Shown here: positions 24,911-35,499 of the stretch, piece by piece
Numbering within the stretch: the first letter of the stretch is position 1
How the letters are laid out: each line of letters opens with the position of its first letter
NCBI RefSeq assembly: GCF_015143595.1
Contig: NZ_WYEU01000002.1
Span: 1,116,001 to 1,180,000, forward strand
Reading direction: 5' to 3'
Source of the DNA: Sneathiella sp. P13V-1
GTDB taxonomy: Bacteria > Pseudomonadota > Alphaproteobacteria > Sneathiellales > Sneathiellaceae
Length of the DNA: 64,000 nt
Notes under the pieces: generated by a model
Seen by the model: the letters and a program-made list of their open reading frames with translations, nothing else
Databases searched by the model: none
What the model was told of the DNA's origin: nothing
Translations under genes and position numbers: made by a program

Positions 24911-26041
24911 TTATAGGGGATCTATATCCCCTTGCTCTTGCGCGGCATGAAACTCCAAAGCGAAATCCGCCAAAGCCCCCGCCTCAATTGCATTTCTCAT
25001 ACCTTCCATCAAATCCTGATAGTAGTGCAAATTATGCCAGGTAAGTAGAACCGAACCTAGTATCTCCTTCGCTCGGAATAGGTGATGCAAATAAGCCCGT
25101 GAGTAATTCGTACAGGCAGGGCATCTACATTCCGCATCTAACGGCCTTGGATCTTCCTGATGGCGTGCATTGCGCATATTAATAGTGCCGTAACGTGTAA
25201 AGGCTTGTGCATTTCTTCCAGAACGTGTCGGAAGAACACAATCGAACATGTCTACGCCCCGCATAACACCACCAACCAGATCGTCCGGTTTACCAACGCC
25301 CATCAGGTAGCGAGGCTTGTCAGTCGGCATATAAGGTGTTGTGACCTCAAGGGTACTGAACATATTATCCTGCCCCTCACCCACTGCGAGACCACCGATT
25401 GCATAGCCTTCAAAGCCGATATCTGTAAGGGCATCAATGGATTCGCTTCGAAGGTCTTCATAAATGGATCCCTGCACGATGCCAAATAACCCATAGCCAG
25501 TACGATGTTCAAACGCATCACGTGATCGCTTTGCCCACCTCATGGAGCGTCGCATACTATCAGCGGCAACCTCATGGGTGGCTGGAAACGGCGTACATTC
25601 GTCAAACGCCATGGTAATCGTCGCATCCAGATCATTTTGGATCTGCATCGAACGCTCTGGTGTCAGTTCAAATTTCCTACCGTCAATATGGGATTTGAAC
25701 GTCACACCATTTTCATCCAATGTGCGCAACTCATTAAGGGACATAACCTGAAATCCACCTGAATCGGTCAGGATAGGCCGTTCCCAATTCATGAATTTAT
25801 GAAGACCGCCCATTTTGCGTACCCGCTCAGATCCTGGGCGCAGCATCAAATGGTAGGTATTCCCGAGAAGGATATCCGCGCCTGTCTGACGAACAGCTTC
25901 AGGTGTCATGCCCTTCACAGTCGCAACAGTACCGACCGGCATGAAGGCTGGCGTACGGATATCACCGTGAGCAGTCTTCAAAACACCGCGTCTTGCCGCG
26001 CCATCCTGTGCCAGTACATTAAATTTGAATTCCTGCGTCAT
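24911..26041 (-). CDS. tgt: tRNA-guanine transglycosylase
   Basis: Exchanges guanine for the queuosine precursor preQ1 at position 34 of tRNAs with GUN anticodons. Visible motifs are [11 protein letters not shown] with the catalytic base Asp, the [13 protein letters not shown] segment with the nucleophile region, and the zinc site [18 protein letters not shown] near residue 310. Length of 376 residues is normal. It begins by overlapping queA's stop codon by one base (TAATG), so the two are translationally coupled and queuosine synthesis is coordinated. The convergent EAL gene ends two bases away. Confidence 0.97.
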   Translation of the reverse strand: MTQEFKFNVLAQDGAARRGVLKTAHGDIRTPAFMPVGTVATVKGMTPEAVRQTGADILLGNTYHLMLRPGSERVRKMGGLHKFMNWERPILTDSGGFQVMSLNELRTLDENGVTFKSHIDGRKFELTPERSMQIQNDLDATITMAFDECTPFPATHEVAADSMRRSMRWAKRSRDAFEHRTGYGLFGIVQGSIYEDLRSESIDALTDIGFEGYAIGGLAVGEGQDNMFSTLEVTTPYMPTDKPRYLMGVGKPDDLVGGVMRGVDMFDCVLPTRSGRNAQAFTRYGTINMRNARHQEDPRPLDAECRCPACTNYSRAYLHHLFRAKEILGSVLLTWHNLHYYQDLMEGMRNAIEAGALADFALEFHAAQEQGDIDPL

Positions 26042-27078
26042 TATTCCGGGTCTTTCTTGAACAATAATGAACTATCGCCGTAGGAATAAAAGCGGTAGCT
26101 GTTATCAATGGCGTGCTGATAGGCATCTTTCATTTCAGATAGGCCACTAAAAGCAGAGACCAACATAAACAAAGTTGACTTAGGCAGATGGAAGTTTGTC
26201 ATCAGGACATCTACTGCTTTAAACTGATAGCCCGGGGTGATGAAGATATCTGTCTCCCCTCTGAAAGGTTGAACAACGCCTTCGTCATTTGTTGCGCTTT
26301 CCAGAAGGCGTAAACTTGTTGTTCCAACGGAAATAATGCGCCCACCGCTCTGACGGATTTCATTTAGCTTTGCCGCAGCCTCTTCTGTGATCTCACCATA
26401 TTCGGCGTGCATTTTGTGATCATCAGTATTGTCCGCCTTCACAGGAAGGAACGTCCCTGCCCCTACATGCAACGTTGTCGCAACTGTTTGCACCCCTTTT
26501 TCAGCAATGCGTGCCAACAATTCAGGTGTAAAATGCAGTCCCGCAGTTGGCGCAGCTACCGCACCTTCTTCACGCGCAAACACGGTTTGGTAGTCTTCTT
26601 TATCCTGCTCATCTACAGGACGGATCGAACTGATATAGGGTGGCAGCGGGATCTCACCATAGGTAACCAGATTTTCCATGAGTTTGGCACCGGCAACATT
26701 AAAGGCAAGGACAACCTCCCCGCCTTCCAGTTTCTGAGAAACCATTGCATTAAAACCATCTGCGAACTCAATAACATCACCAGCTTTCAGTTTCTTAGCA
26801 GGCTTTGCAAATGCGTGCCATGTATCCAAACCAACATTTTTATGAAGTGTCACTTCGATTTTGGCGGTTCTCCGCATCCCCCGAAGCCGGGCAGGAATTA
26901 CCTTTGTGTCATTAAACACAAGTACATCCCCTTCTTCCAGAAAGTCTGGAAGATCACCAACGGTTGAGTCAGATAGTCCCCCATCCACGATAAGCATCTT
27001 CGCTGCTTCGCGGGGAGTTACAGGACGATCCGCAATTCGTTCATTTGGAAGATCGAAATCAAATTCTTCAACAAGCAT
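26041..27078 (-). CDS. queA: S-adenosylmethionine:tRNA ribosyltransferase-isomerase
   Basis: Transfers the ribosyl group of SAM to preQ1-modified tRNA, forming epoxyqueuosine. The start at ATG 27078 ([11 protein letters not shown]) matches the family and is preferred to an in-frame TTG 15 bases upstream. Family segments [41 protein letters not shown] and [14 protein letters not shown] are present. It is the gene before tgt, which overlaps its end. Confidence 0.97.
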   Translation of the reverse strand: MLVEEFDFDLPNERIADRPVTPREAAKMLIVDGGLSDSTVGDLPDFLEEGDVLVFNDTKVIPARLRGMRRTAKIEVTLHKNVGLDTWHAFAKPAKKLKAGDVIEFADGFNAMVSQKLEGGEVVLAFNVAGAKLMENLVTYGEIPLPPYISSIRPVDEQDKEDYQTVFAREEGAVAAPTAGLHFTPELLARIAEKGVQTVATTLHVGAGTFLPVKADNTDDHKMHAEYGEITEEAAAKLNEIRQSGGRIISVGTTSLRLLESATNDEGVVQPFRGETDIFITPGYQFKAVDVLMTNFHLPKSTLFMLVSAFSGLSEMKDAYQHAIDNSYRFYSYGDSSLLFKKDPE

Positions 27079-27153
27079 AGCTTTAAACAGCAAACGAACG
27101 GCGCTTCAAAAATGAAGGCCGTTCGCTGCATCCCATTATGGAAATTTCTATAG

Positions 27154-27636
27154 TTAAGCTACGTCAGCCGCGACTTTCATGCTGACAATTTTGTCAGGAT
27201 CAGTCACAGAACCATTCATCATACCATCACCTTTTTTGATGCTATGAACATGTTCCATGCCTTCTGTAACCTGACCCCAGATTGAATACTGGCTATCCAA
27301 ATGAGGAGCAGGCGCGAACATGATAAAGAACTGGCTGTCAGCACTGTTTGGATGTGCAGCACGCGCCATAGAACACGTACCTTCTACATGTGCTTCACCT
27401 GAAAACTCTGCATCCAGATTCTGACCGGAACCTCCAGTACCATTTCCAAGCGGGTCACCAGTTTGAGCCATAAAGCCGTCGATCACACGATGGAAAACAA
27501 TTCCATCATAGAAGCCTTCACGTGCCAATTCCTTGATACGTGCGACGTGATTTGGGGCCAGATCGGGGCGCATTTCGATCACAACACGTCCATCTTTCAA
27601 TTCAAGATACAGCGTGTTTTCAAGATCTGCAGACAT
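27154..27636 (-). CDS. Peptidyl-prolyl cis-trans isomerase, cyclophilin type
   Basis: Cytoplasmic cyclophilin of about 160 residues without a signal peptide. The catalytic region is FHRVIDGFMAQTGDP with the conserved Arg and Phe, followed by QFFIMFAPAPHLD and SIWGQVTEGM. ATG 27636 was chosen because CAGGAG stands seven bases upstream; another ATG 21 bases earlier includes this ribosome-binding site in its coding sequence. It assists protein folding. It lies between coaD and queA, a conserved alphaproteobacterial arrangement. Confidence 0.95.
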   Translation of the reverse strand: MSADLENTLYLELKDGRVVIEMRPDLAPNHVARIKELAREGFYDGIVFHRVIDGFMAQTGDPLGNGTGGSGQNLDAEFSGEAHVEGTCSMARAAHPNSADSQFFIMFAPAPHLDSQYSIWGQVTEGMEHVHSIKKGDGMMNGSVTDPDKIVSMKVAADVA

Positions 27637-27675
27637 TTCGTTGCTCCTGTTTGCCATTAACGGGCAATGTTTAAC

Positions 27676-28188
27676 TTAACCTTTTTCGGTGCGGATTTTT
27701 GCCACCCGCTCCACAATACTCTTGGCTGTCTCAGGCGAGACAAATTTTGTAATATCACCATCCAGAAATGCGATCTCTTTCACAAGGCTGGAGGCAATAA
27801 ACTGATGTTGATCAGATGCCATCAGAAATACTGTTTCAATTTCAGAATTCAAGCGGCGGTTCATTCCGACCATCTGAAATTCATATTCAAAATCTGAGAC
27901 AGCCCGCAGACCACGGACAATAATGCTGGCGTTGCATTCCTCCGCAAAATGCATCAGCAGATTATTGAAGGGTCTCACTTCAAAGTTAGTTCCTGGAAAT
28001 TCCAAGGTCATTTTCTTGACCATCTCAACCCGCTCTTCGACAGAGAAAAGTGGGTTTTTTCCAGGGTTCATGGCGACACCGATAACCAATGTATCGACCA
28101 ATTTCGCCGCCCGTTTGATAATATCATAATGTCCCAAAGTTATGGGATCAAAAGTACCGGGGTACAGTCCTACGCGTTCTGTTGACAT
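27676..28188 (-). CDS. coaD: Phosphopantetheine adenylyltransferase
   Basis: Catalyses the fourth step of coenzyme A synthesis, joining 4'-phosphopantetheine to AMP. The nucleotide-binding PGTFDPITLGHYDII motif near residue 9 carries the TxGH signature, and the LVKEIAFLDGDITKFV segment forms the C-terminal part. The 170-residue length is standard. It follows gyrA in the same direction and precedes the cyclophilin gene. Confidence 0.97.
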   Translation of the reverse strand: MSTERVGLYPGTFDPITLGHYDIIKRAAKLVDTLVIGVAMNPGKNPLFSVEERVEMVKKMTLEFPGTNFEVRPFNNLLMHFAEECNASIIVRGLRAVSDFEYEFQMVGMNRRLNSEIETVFLMASDQHQFIASSLVKEIAFLDGDITKFVSPETAKSIVERVAKIRTEKG

Positions 28189-28246
28189 GAGGGGGTTCCT
28201 TTCAGATTCGCTATTTCTATGCTAGCTTCAATCAAATTCGCACCAA

Positions 28247-30991
28247 TTACTCTTCGGCAGTATCGCCATTATCAGGGGCTTCTGTCATAGCCCCATTTTC
28301 CTGCTCATAATCGTCCCCATTTTCATCATCAGAGTCAGATTTCGCCTCTTCCAATGCGGTTACAGATACGACTTTTTCTCCCTCGGCAGTCTTGAACAGG
28401 GTTACACCCTGTGTGTTACGTCCCGCAATGCGGATGTCTGTTACAGGTGTCCGGATCAACTTGCCACCATTTGTAACAAGCATGATCTGATGGTCCTCAG
28501 TGATCGGGAATGTCGCGGCAACCTGTCCATTGCGCGCGGATGTTTCAATATTGATAATCCCTTGACCACCGCGGTTTGTCACCCGGTATTCATATGCATT
28601 TGTTCGCTTGCCATACCCATTTTCAGTAATGGACAAGAGAACCTCTTCTTTTTCCAGAAGTTCCTGATAACGCGCTTCATCAAGGCCTGCGTAATCAGTG
28701 ACGTTACCGTCTTCATCGACGGAGCGGCGTGCCTTCAGATATGCATCACGCTGTTCTGTTTCCACGTCAACATGCCCAAGAATAGACATGCCAATAACAC
28801 TGTCGCCAGCGGCCAGCTTCATGCCGCGGACACCAGATGAGTCGCGACCTTTAAACAAACGAACATCGGTAGCCTGGAAGCGAATACACTTACCGCCCTG
28901 AGCCACCAGTAGAACGTCTGATTGATCCGTGCAAAGTTGGACGCCGATAAGTTCGTCATCATCATCCAGCTTCATCGCAATCTTACCGTTGGATTTCACG
29001 TTAGAGAAATCACTCAGACGGTTACGACGGACACCACCTTTGCCTGTAGCGAACATAACCTCGTAATCATTCCAAGTCTCTTCATCTTCCGGCAACGGCA
29101 TCATGGTGGAGATGACTTCACCATTTTCAAGCGGCAACAGATTGATAATCGCTTTGCCAAGGCTCTGCGGAGAACCAAGTGGCAGGCGATACACCTTCAT
29201 CTTGTAGACGCGACCGAAGGAGGAGAAGAAAAGAACAGGTGTGTGAGTATTCACCACAAAGACCTGCGTTACAAAATCCTCATCGCGGGTCTGCATACCT
29301 GCCCTGCCCTTACCACCACGGCGCTGTGGACGATATGTGGAAAGTGGTACACGCTTGATATAACCCTTGTGGCTCACTGTCAGAACCATATCCTCACGCT
29401 GGATCAGGTCCTCAATATCATGCTCGAACTCGTTTTCTTCGATAACTGTCCGACGAGGTGTTGCGTACTTCTCTTTCATTTCGAGAAGCTCATTTTCAAT
29501 AATGCCAATCAGTCGGGCACGGCTTGACAGAATATCAAGATAATCCAGGATCTTGGTTCCAAGACCTGTCAGTTCATCACCAATTTCATTCTGCCCAAGA
29601 GCCGTTAGGCGTTGTAGACGCAGATCAAGAATGGCACGCGCCTGAAATTCAGACAGACGATATGTTCCATCATCATTGATAGGATATTCTGGATCATCTA
29701 CAAGACGGATCAGGCTTTCAATTTGAGTTGCCGGCCAATCTCGGGACATCAATTCCGCACGCGCTGTCGCCGGATCTGGCGCACCGCGAATAACCTTGAT
29801 GATCTCATCAATATTGGCAACTGCAATTGCCAAACCGATCAATACATGGGCCCGCTCCCGCGCTTTGCGAAGGAGGTATTTTGTACGGCGAGTTACAACT
29901 TCTTCACGGAAATCAATAAAGGCTTCCAGAAGCTGCTTCAGGTTCATTTGTTCAGGTCTGCCGCGATTAAGCGCCAGCATATTAACGCCAAATGATGTTT
30001 GCAGTGATGTGAAACGGTAAAGTTGGTTCAAGACAACTTCAGCAACCGCATCACGCTTCAATTCAACAACAACGCGCACACCATGACGATCAGATTCGTC
30101 ACGAAGGTCCCCAATACCTTCCACTTTCTTGGAGCGCACCAGATCGGCAATTTGCTCTACAAGACGGGATTTGTTTACCTGATACGGAATTTCAGTAACA
30201 ATCAGGGCATGGCGGTCTTTGCGGATTTCTTCGATATCCACTTTGGCGCGCATAATTACTGAGCCGCGGCCCGTTGTCAGACCACTGATAGATCCTGAAC
30301 GTCCAAGAATTGTACCGCCTGTTGGGAAATCTGGCCCTGGAACATATTCCAGAAGATCTTCTGGTGTGAGTTCTGGTTTTTCCAGCAAAGCAACACAGGC
30401 ATCCACCACTTCACCCAAGTTATGAGGTGGAATATTTGTTGCCATACCAACCGCAATACCGCCTGCACCATTTACCAGAAGGTTCGGATAACGCGCTGGT
30501 AGAACTGTGGGTTCTTGTTCGGAATCGTCGTAGTTATTTGCAAAATCGACAGTTTCCTTGTCGATATCATCAATCAGGCTTTCCGCAGCTTTCTGAAGGC
30601 GTGCTTCAGTATAACGCATGGCGGCGGCTTTATCACCGTCCATGGAGCCGAAGTTACCCTGCCCTTCGATAAGGCGAAGGCGCATGGAGAAGTCCTGCGC
30701 CAAACGAACCATTGCATCGTAAATCGCGCTATCACCATGAGGATGATAACGACCCATTACGTCACCGACGACACGAGCAGACTTGCGGAATGGCTTATCA
30801 GAAGTATAGCCGTTCTCATACATCGCATAAAGAATACGGCGGTGAACTGGCTTAAGACCATCACGTGCATCCGGAAGAGCACGTGAGACAATCACGCTCA
30901 TGGCATAATCCAGATAGGATTTGCGCATTTCCTCTTCGATTGTGACAGGAACGATATCTTTATCGGTAGGTGTCGCGGTTGTGTCGTTCAA
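28247..30991 (-). CDS. gyrA: DNA gyrase subunit A
   Basis: Breakage-reunion subunit of gyrase, which introduces negative supercoils. Catalytic tyrosine is Tyr127 in [10 protein letters not shown]. The quinolone-determining region reads [10 protein letters not shown] with Ser88 and Asp92, equivalent to E. coli Ser83 and Asp87, i.e. the sensitive residues. The GyrA-box [10 protein letters not shown] near residue 570 confirms gyrase rather than ParC. The last 40 residues are strongly acidic. Length is 914. It begins the block gyrA-coaD-cyclophilin-queA-tgt, but ssb, its usual upstream neighbour, is 8 kb away. Confidence 0.98.
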   Translation of the reverse strand: MNDTTATPTDKDIVPVTIEEEMRKSYLDYAMSVIVSRALPDARDGLKPVHRRILYAMYENGYTSDKPFRKSARVVGDVMGRYHPHGDSAIYDAMVRLAQDFSMRLRLIEGQGNFGSMDGDKAAAMRYTEARLQKAAESLIDDIDKETVDFANNYDDSEQEPTVLPARYPNLLVNGAGGIAVGMATNIPPHNLGEVVDACVALLEKPELTPEDLLEYVPGPDFPTGGTILGRSGSISGLTTGRGSVIMRAKVDIEEIRKDRHALIVTEIPYQVNKSRLVEQIADLVRSKKVEGIGDLRDESDRHGVRVVVELKRDAVAEVVLNQLYRFTSLQTSFGVNMLALNRGRPEQMNLKQLLEAFIDFREEVVTRRTKYLLRKARERAHVLIGLAIAVANIDEIIKVIRGAPDPATARAELMSRDWPATQIESLIRLVDDPEYPINDDGTYRLSEFQARAILDLRLQRLTALGQNEIGDELTGLGTKILDYLDILSSRARLIGIIENELLEMKEKYATPRRTVIEENEFEHDIEDLIQREDMVLTVSHKGYIKRVPLSTYRPQRRGGKGRAGMQTRDEDFVTQVFVVNTHTPVLFFSSFGRVYKMKVYRLPLGSPQSLGKAIINLLPLENGEVISTMMPLPEDEETWNDYEVMFATGKGGVRRNRLSDFSNVKSNGKIAMKLDDDDELIGVQLCTDQSDVLLVAQGGKCIRFQATDVRLFKGRDSSGVRGMKLAAGDSVIGMSILGHVDVETEQRDAYLKARRSVDEDGNVTDYAGLDEARYQELLEKEEVLLSITENGYGKRTNAYEYRVTNRGGQGIINIETSARNGQVAATFPITEDHQIMLVTNGGKLIRTPVTDIRIAGRNTQGVTLFKTAEGEKVVSVTALEEAKSDSDDENGDDYEQENGAMTEAPDNGDTAEE

Positions 30992-31134
30992 AGCAAACTT
31001 CCAGATCGTTAAAAAGACCCGGATCTCCCTCGACCGGATCTTGCATTTCTACTCTTTAGTCTTTTTCCGCCATGTGGCGTTTATTGACCTTAACTTCTAC
31101 AAGATATTGAACGGCATCGCAACCTATTGCAAGT

Positions 31135-31181
31135 GCGAATAGCCCATCCGAAAGGGGCTTTTTACTGTCAAGGTTATTCGC
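31135..31181 (-). other. Hairpin at the trkH 3' end
   Basis: GCGAATA (31135-31141) is complementary to TATTCGC (31175-31181), with an inner AGCCC/GGGCT stem. It includes the trkH stop codon. There is no U-run on the minus strand, so termination is uncertain; it may protect the mRNA 3' end. Confidence 0.3.
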
Positions 31182-32586
31182 GCCAGAAACGGGGCGTTAA
31201 AAAGATGAGAAGCGTGAAGATTTCAAGTCGTCCCAAAATCATTTCAAGGGATAGTATCCATTTGGCTGCCGTAGGAATATCTGCAAAATTTCCGGCGGGG
31301 CCGATAATGTTACCAATTCCCGGCCCCACGTTGGTAATCGCAGCCGCGGACCCGCTAACCGCTGATTTAAAATCCATCCCCAATGCCATCAGGATAACGG
31401 CAAACACCGCAAAAGTTGCGATGAATACGAAAACAAAACTAGCAACACCCGTAAAAACGCCGGTTTCAATTTTCTTACCCTCATATTTCTCAGCAAAAAT
31501 ACCGTTTGGGAAGACTTGCTTTCGAATGATCTGACGGATCATTTTTGCACTGATAATAAAGCGTAGAACCTTAATACCGCCCGTTGTCGAGCCGGTACAC
31601 CCGCCTGAGAAAATCAGGAAAAAAAACAGCAACGCAGAGAAACCGCCCCATGCAGAGTAATCAGAAATACCGAACCCGGATGTTGTCACCACAGAAATGA
31701 CACTAAATGTGGCATGCAATAGCGCATCATAGAAAGTGAAATCTTTGCGAAACACCAACCAAAGCACCAGCATCGTAATGATGATGACAAGTGAAATGGA
31801 ATAAAGTTTTAGCTGTTCACTATTGAAGCGTCGCACCCGAATGGCCCGGATATACCAAAGGAAAGGCACGCTTCCCAAGAACATAAATAAAATACAGGTC
31901 CAGTAAATCCAGTGATTTTGGAAATACCCGATTGACGCATCGTGGGTAGAAAAGCCGCCCGTTGCCACCGTTGTAAACGAATGGGCAATGGCATCAAAAA
32001 CAGTCATACCTTCGACCAAGTATGCCATCGCACAGGCAACTGTCAGGCCTATATAGACCCATAATGTGGTGGACGCGAGTTTCGCCGCTGACGGCAGCTC
32101 TTTTTCAGAGCTTTCGGAGCTTTCAGTCCTGAAAAGCTGCATACCACCGATACCCAGAAACGGCAGCATGGCAATGGCTGTCACAACGATACCGATGCCA
32201 CCCAGCCATTGCAGGAAAGCGCGCCACATCAACAAACTATGGGGAAGGTAGTCCATCCCCTCAAGAACGGTTGCCCCTGTTGTGGTGATCCCTGATGTCG
32301 CCTCAAACACGGCATCCGCCAAAGGCATACCATACATATAAAAGGGCAAGGTTGCGGCGGATGTAAGGACCAGCCAAATTGAAGCCGTGAGGATAAAGAT
32401 CTGTTTGTGGGAGAAGTTGACCTGCCCACCACGCGCGGCGAGCATCAGACCAACACCGACAAAAATGATAACCGTAAAGGCCTTGAGGAACGGCAAATCC
32501 GCCCCTCTGTTCAGTGTTTCAATCAGCAACAAAGGCAGAGATATGATTGAAAGAACCGCGCCATTTACAAAAAGGATAGGTCGCAT
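31174..32586 (-). CDS. Trk-type potassium uptake membrane protein
   Basis: Inner-membrane potassium channel subunit of the TrkH/KtrB superfamily, 470 residues with about ten hydrophobic segments. The four selectivity-filter repeats are visible: TSGITTTGATVL, TTVATGGFSTHD, VTTSGFGISDYS and ITNVGPGIG. TrkH works with the cytoplasmic NAD-binding TrkA, which is not in this window. It is the first gene upstream of gyrA on the same strand with a 180-base gap, so they are probably separate units. TrkH is a more likely name than KtrB by length. Confidence 0.92.
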   Translation of the reverse strand: MRPILFVNGAVLSIISLPLLLIETLNRGADLPFLKAFTVIIFVGVGLMLAARGGQVNFSHKQIFILTASIWLVLTSAATLPFYMYGMPLADAVFEATSGITTTGATVLEGMDYLPHSLLMWRAFLQWLGGIGIVVTAIAMLPFLGIGGMQLFRTESSESSEKELPSAAKLASTTLWVYIGLTVACAMAYLVEGMTVFDAIAHSFTTVATGGFSTHDASIGYFQNHWIYWTCILFMFLGSVPFLWYIRAIRVRRFNSEQLKLYSISLVIIITMLVLWLVFRKDFTFYDALLHATFSVISVVTTSGFGISDYSAWGGFSALLFFFLIFSGGCTGSTTGGIKVLRFIISAKMIRQIIRKQVFPNGIFAEKYEGKKIETGVFTGVASFVFVFIATFAVFAVILMALGMDFKSAVSGSAAAITNVGPGIGNIIGPAGNFADIPTAAKWILSLEMILGRLEIFTLLIFLTPRFWRE

Positions 32587-32700
32587 TGACTGTTTATCGA
32601 TCCAATGGATTTAGGATCGATTAATCCCCCATTTAATTCATTTCCATGGGCGATTTATGCGATGTATGCCGCTGCAGGTCAACGGCTTTCATCTTGAGCT

Positions 32701-32955
32701 TTAAGAGCTGACGACTTTACCGCGCTCTTCAAATGGCGCTTTTACAACGCGGTTTGTCACCATTCTAGCGTGCAGTTTGTTGATGATTCCACTTGCAGTT
32801 TTCTCAAACATAAATGGAAGTATAGCATGAACCGTTGCACAAAATGCGGCGGCGAAAAGAGAGATCGCAAAGCTGCCTGACATATACATGTGCTCAGTAT
32901 AGGTCTCATTTACAGAATTTGGGTGCTCGGTAAAAATATTTTTAAGACCAGACAT
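32701..32955 (-). CDS. DUF6356 family small membrane protein
   Basis: An 84-residue protein with the pattern FTEHPNSVNETYTEHMYMSG, then a hydrophobic segment (FAAAFCATVHAILPFMF) and a basic end with LHARMVTNR. This pattern is that of DUF6356, conserved in alphaproteobacteria with no known function. The start at 32955 has GGAG six bases upstream; the longer frame from 33039 is less likely. It is divergent from the Lrp gene. Confidence 0.7.
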   Translation of the reverse strand: MSGLKNIFTEHPNSVNETYTEHMYMSGSFAISLFAAAFCATVHAILPFMFEKTASGIINKLHARMVTNRVVKAPFEERGKVVSS

Positions 32956-33093
32956 TTTACGCTCCATCACGAGATAATTTCTAGAATTAGTTTCCCGCAT
33001 CTCATCTGAAATTATTTCCTTATTCTTGACAAACAACACACCTAAATGGGAATATTTTCACAATATATTTTAATTATTAGGAACAAACGTTTC

Positions 33094-33546
33094 ATGGATG
33101 CACTTGATAAGAAAATTCTGAGACAATTGCAGACCGATAACAGAACACCCGTCAATGATCTTGCGGAAATTGTCGGTTGTTCCCGTACTGTTTGCTGGAG
33201 GCGGATCAAATCTTTAGAAGAAGCAGGCATCATTCGCGCCAATGTTGCTCTGCTCTCACGGGATAAGGTTGGGCTTCCCGTTACAGTTTTTGTAAACGTC
33301 AAAACAGCGTCTCATGAAACGGGATGGCTTGAGAAATTTGCCCGCGCCGTTGAAACCTTTCCGGAAATTACCGAATTTTACCGCATGAGCGGAGACGTAG
33401 ATTACCTTCTGAAAGTCGTTGTGCCAGATATCGCATCATATGATGAATTTTACCGTCGGTTGATCACTGCTATTCCTTTAAGTGATGTCAGTTCCAACTT
33501 TGCCATGGAAGAAATCAAATTCACGACTGCCCTGCCCGTACGTTGA
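33094..33546 (+). CDS. Lrp/AsnC-family transcriptional regulator
   Basis: Feast/famine regulator of 150 residues. N-terminal helix-turn-helix (DALDKKILRQLQTDNRTPV, then GCSRTVCWRRIKSLEEAGII) and a C-terminal RAM effector domain (YRMSGDVDYLLKVVVPD). The start ATG 33094 is where homologues begin, with AGGAAC upstream; a frame extending to 33046 is unlikely. It stands 86 bases before an ABC transporter operon on the same strand and is the likely local regulator. Effector amino acid unknown. Confidence 0.9.
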   Translation: MDALDKKILRQLQTDNRTPVNDLAEIVGCSRTVCWRRIKSLEEAGIIRANVALLSRDKVGLPVTVFVNVKTASHETGWLEKFARAVETFPEITEFYRMSGDVDYLLKVVVPDIASYDEFYRRLITAIPLSDVSSNFAMEEIKFTTALPVR

Positions 33547-33632
33547 TCCACCTCCGCCCACGAATTTAATTGATTGACCTCCACCTATTTCGTAGGCTCG
33601 GGGAAAATTAATCGAAGTATCGGGAGGAAAAA

Positions 33633-34670
33633 ATGAACCCCTTAAAATCTATCTCAATGACACGCCGCCTTGTTTTGGGTGCCGCCGCTGGCGCTGCAAC
33701 AATGGTTGGCTTGATGAGCGGTGCAGTTGCCGCTGATAAAATCACCATCGGTGCCCTTCGTTTCACATCACACTCGCCTTCTTTTATTGCCGTTGAAAAA
33801 GGTTACTTCAAAGAAGAAGGACTGGATGTTGAACTGAAATTCTTCCAAGCTGCTCAGCCAATTGCCGTCGCTATTGCATCTGGTGACATTGATTTTGGTG
33901 TGACAGCTCTTAGCGGTGGTTTTTACAGCCTGGCGGACAAAGGCGCACTTAAAGTTATTGGCGGACTGATGTCAGAGAAAAAAGGTGCCCCTGGCAACAC
34001 CATCATCGTATCGAACAAAGCCTATGATGAAGGCGTTAAAACACCTGCTGACTTGAAAGGTCGTAGCTGGGCCATGACCCAGCAAGGATCATCCTTCCAC
34101 TACATGGCAGGTATTATTTCTGAAGCAAATGGCTTTACCACGAAAGACATGCAACTGAAACCACTTCAAAAAGTGGGTGCCATGATCGGTGCCTTGAAGT
34201 CTGGTCAGGTTGACGGCATGGCGATCGTTCCGCATATCGCATCCGCACTTGCTCGTGGTGGAGCCGTAAAAGTTATCGGCAAAATTCAGGACATGAGTGA
34301 CTATCAGGTGACAACGATCTTTACTTCCACGAAAAATACAACAGACCGTAAAGACGTTGTGCAACGTTTCTTGAAGGCCTACTCGAAAGGTATCGCGGAT
34401 TATCACGCTGTTATGCAAAATCAGGATAAAGACCCAGCCGCGACCGAAGCAATGGTCGATCTGATCCACAAATATGTATACACAAGCCGCCCACGTGAAA
34501 AAGCAGCTCCATCCATTAAAGCAGGTGCAGTTTACCTGAACGAAGGTGCGGCCTTGAACGTTAAAGATGTAGAACGTCAGCTTAAATGGTTCCAGGACAA
34601 CAAACTGGCACCTAAAAGCCTAACAATCGACAAAATGGTTGATGCAAGTTTCGTAAAAACAATCAACTAA
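33633..34670 (+). CDS. ABC transporter substrate-binding protein (NMT1/SsuA-like)
   Basis: Periplasmic solute receptor of 345 residues. The N-terminus MTRRLVLGAAAGAA followed by a hydrophobic stretch and AVAADK is a signal peptide with a twin-arginine-like pair, cleavage near residue 34. The mature protein has the NMT1/SsuA two-lobe pattern: SHSPSFIAVEKGYFKEEGL, ASGDIDFGVTAL and SGQVDGMAIVPH. Substrates of the group include sulfonates, nitrate and pyrimidine precursors; the motifs do not decide among these. A strong hairpin separates it from the ATPase gene, probably to keep the receptor in excess. Confidence 0.88.
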   Translation: MNPLKSISMTRRLVLGAAAGAATMVGLMSGAVAADKITIGALRFTSHSPSFIAVEKGYFKEEGLDVELKFFQAAQPIAVAIASGDIDFGVTALSGGFYSLADKGALKVIGGLMSEKKGAPGNTIIVSNKAYDEGVKTPADLKGRSWAMTQQGSSFHYMAGIISEANGFTTKDMQLKPLQKVGAMIGALKSGQVDGMAIVPHIASALARGGAVKVIGKIQDMSDYQVTTIFTSTKNTTDRKDVVQRFLKAYSKGIADYHAVMQNQDKDPAATEAMVDLIHKYVYTSRPREKAAPSIKAGAVYLNEGAALNVKDVERQLKWFQDNKLAPKSLTIDKMVDASFVKTIN

Positions 34671-34680
34671 TCCAAACTCC

Positions 34681-34701
34681 AAGGGGGCTATCAGCCCCCT
34701 T
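34681..34701 (+). other. Intercistronic hairpin between receptor and ATPase genes
   Basis: AAGGGGGCT and AGCCCCCTT form a perfect 9-bp stem with the 3-base loop ATC, followed by CTCCTTA rather than a U-run. Such hairpins stabilise or partly terminate transcripts, allowing more receptor than transporter. Confidence 0.65.
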
Positions 34702-34731
34702 CTCCTTACCAAGTAAAGCGGCAGTTTTTCC

Positions 34732-35499
34732 ATGGATCTTCGGCTTGACCATATTACCCATCGTTACGATACGACGGATGTACTTAGCGATATCGAACTT
34801 GATATTCAGTCTGGGCAAATTGTTTGCATCATTGGGCCTTCAGGCTGCGGAAAATCGACGCTTCTCCGGTTCATTGGCGGCCTTGAACAGCCAACTGAAG
34901 GAAAGGTCTTTCAAATCGGTGACGCGCCCGAGGATAGTTTAAACCCCCTCACCTACATATTTCAGGACTTCGCGCTTCTACCGTGGCGAACCGTTTCCGG
35001 GAATATCAGCTTGGTGTTGGAAGATCATGGGATCAAGGGGAGCGCCGCAGATGACATTATTTCTGATGTCCTGAAACGCACAAAGCTCTCAGATTTCGCG
35101 AACGCCCTTCCCAAACAACTCTCCGGCGGAATGAAACAACGTGTTGCCATTGCCCGCGCTCTTGCTGTTCGCCCTGCATGTTTGCTGATGGATGAGCCCC
35201 TTTCCGCCCTCGACAGCCAAACACGTGAACTCTTGATGGATGATCTTGTCGATCTATGGCTTAAAGAAAAATACACGGCCGTTTATGTCACTCACAATCT
35301 GAATGAAGCCGTTCGCTTGGGCCATAAAGTTGTTGTTCTGTCACGCCGCCCAGGTCGCATCCGGGAAATTGTGGATATCGACATCCCACTTGATCAGCGC
35401 CAAGACAATGAAGCCTTGTTGAGCGACAAACAATCCTATCTTTGGGAACTCATGCGCGAAGAAGCCATCGCCGCAGATCAGGAGCTGACGAATGCCTGA
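34732..35499 (+). CDS. ABC transporter ATP-binding protein (SsuB/TauB-like)
   Basis: ATPase of 255 residues energising the importer. Walker A GPSGCGKST at 35-43, Q-loop YIFQDFALLPWR, signature LSGGMKQR, Walker B CLLMDEPLSALD and the switch His in VYVTHNLNEA are all present. The pattern matches nitrate/sulfonate/taurine-type transporters. It overlaps the permease gene by eight bases, so the two are translationally coupled. Confidence 0.93.
   Translation: MDLRLDHITHRYDTTDVLSDIELDIQSGQIVCIIGPSGCGKSTLLRFIGGLEQPTEGKVFQIGDAPEDSLNPLTYIFQDFALLPWRTVSGNISLVLEDHGIKGSAADDIISDVLKRTKLSDFANALPKQLSGGMKQRVAIARALAVRPACLLMDEPLSALDSQTRELLMDDLVDLWLKEKYTAVYVTHNLNEAVRLGHKVVVLSRRPGRIREIVDIDIPLDQRQDNEALLSDKQSYLWELMREEAIAADQELTNA

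Noticed and set aside
30277-30672. ORFs inside gyrA on both strands
   Set aside because: They are shadows of the gyrA coding frame, which has intact motifs across the whole region.
31018-31048. Direct repeat CCGGATC upstream of gyrA
   Set aside because: Two 7-base copies 15 bases apart are too short to separate from chance.
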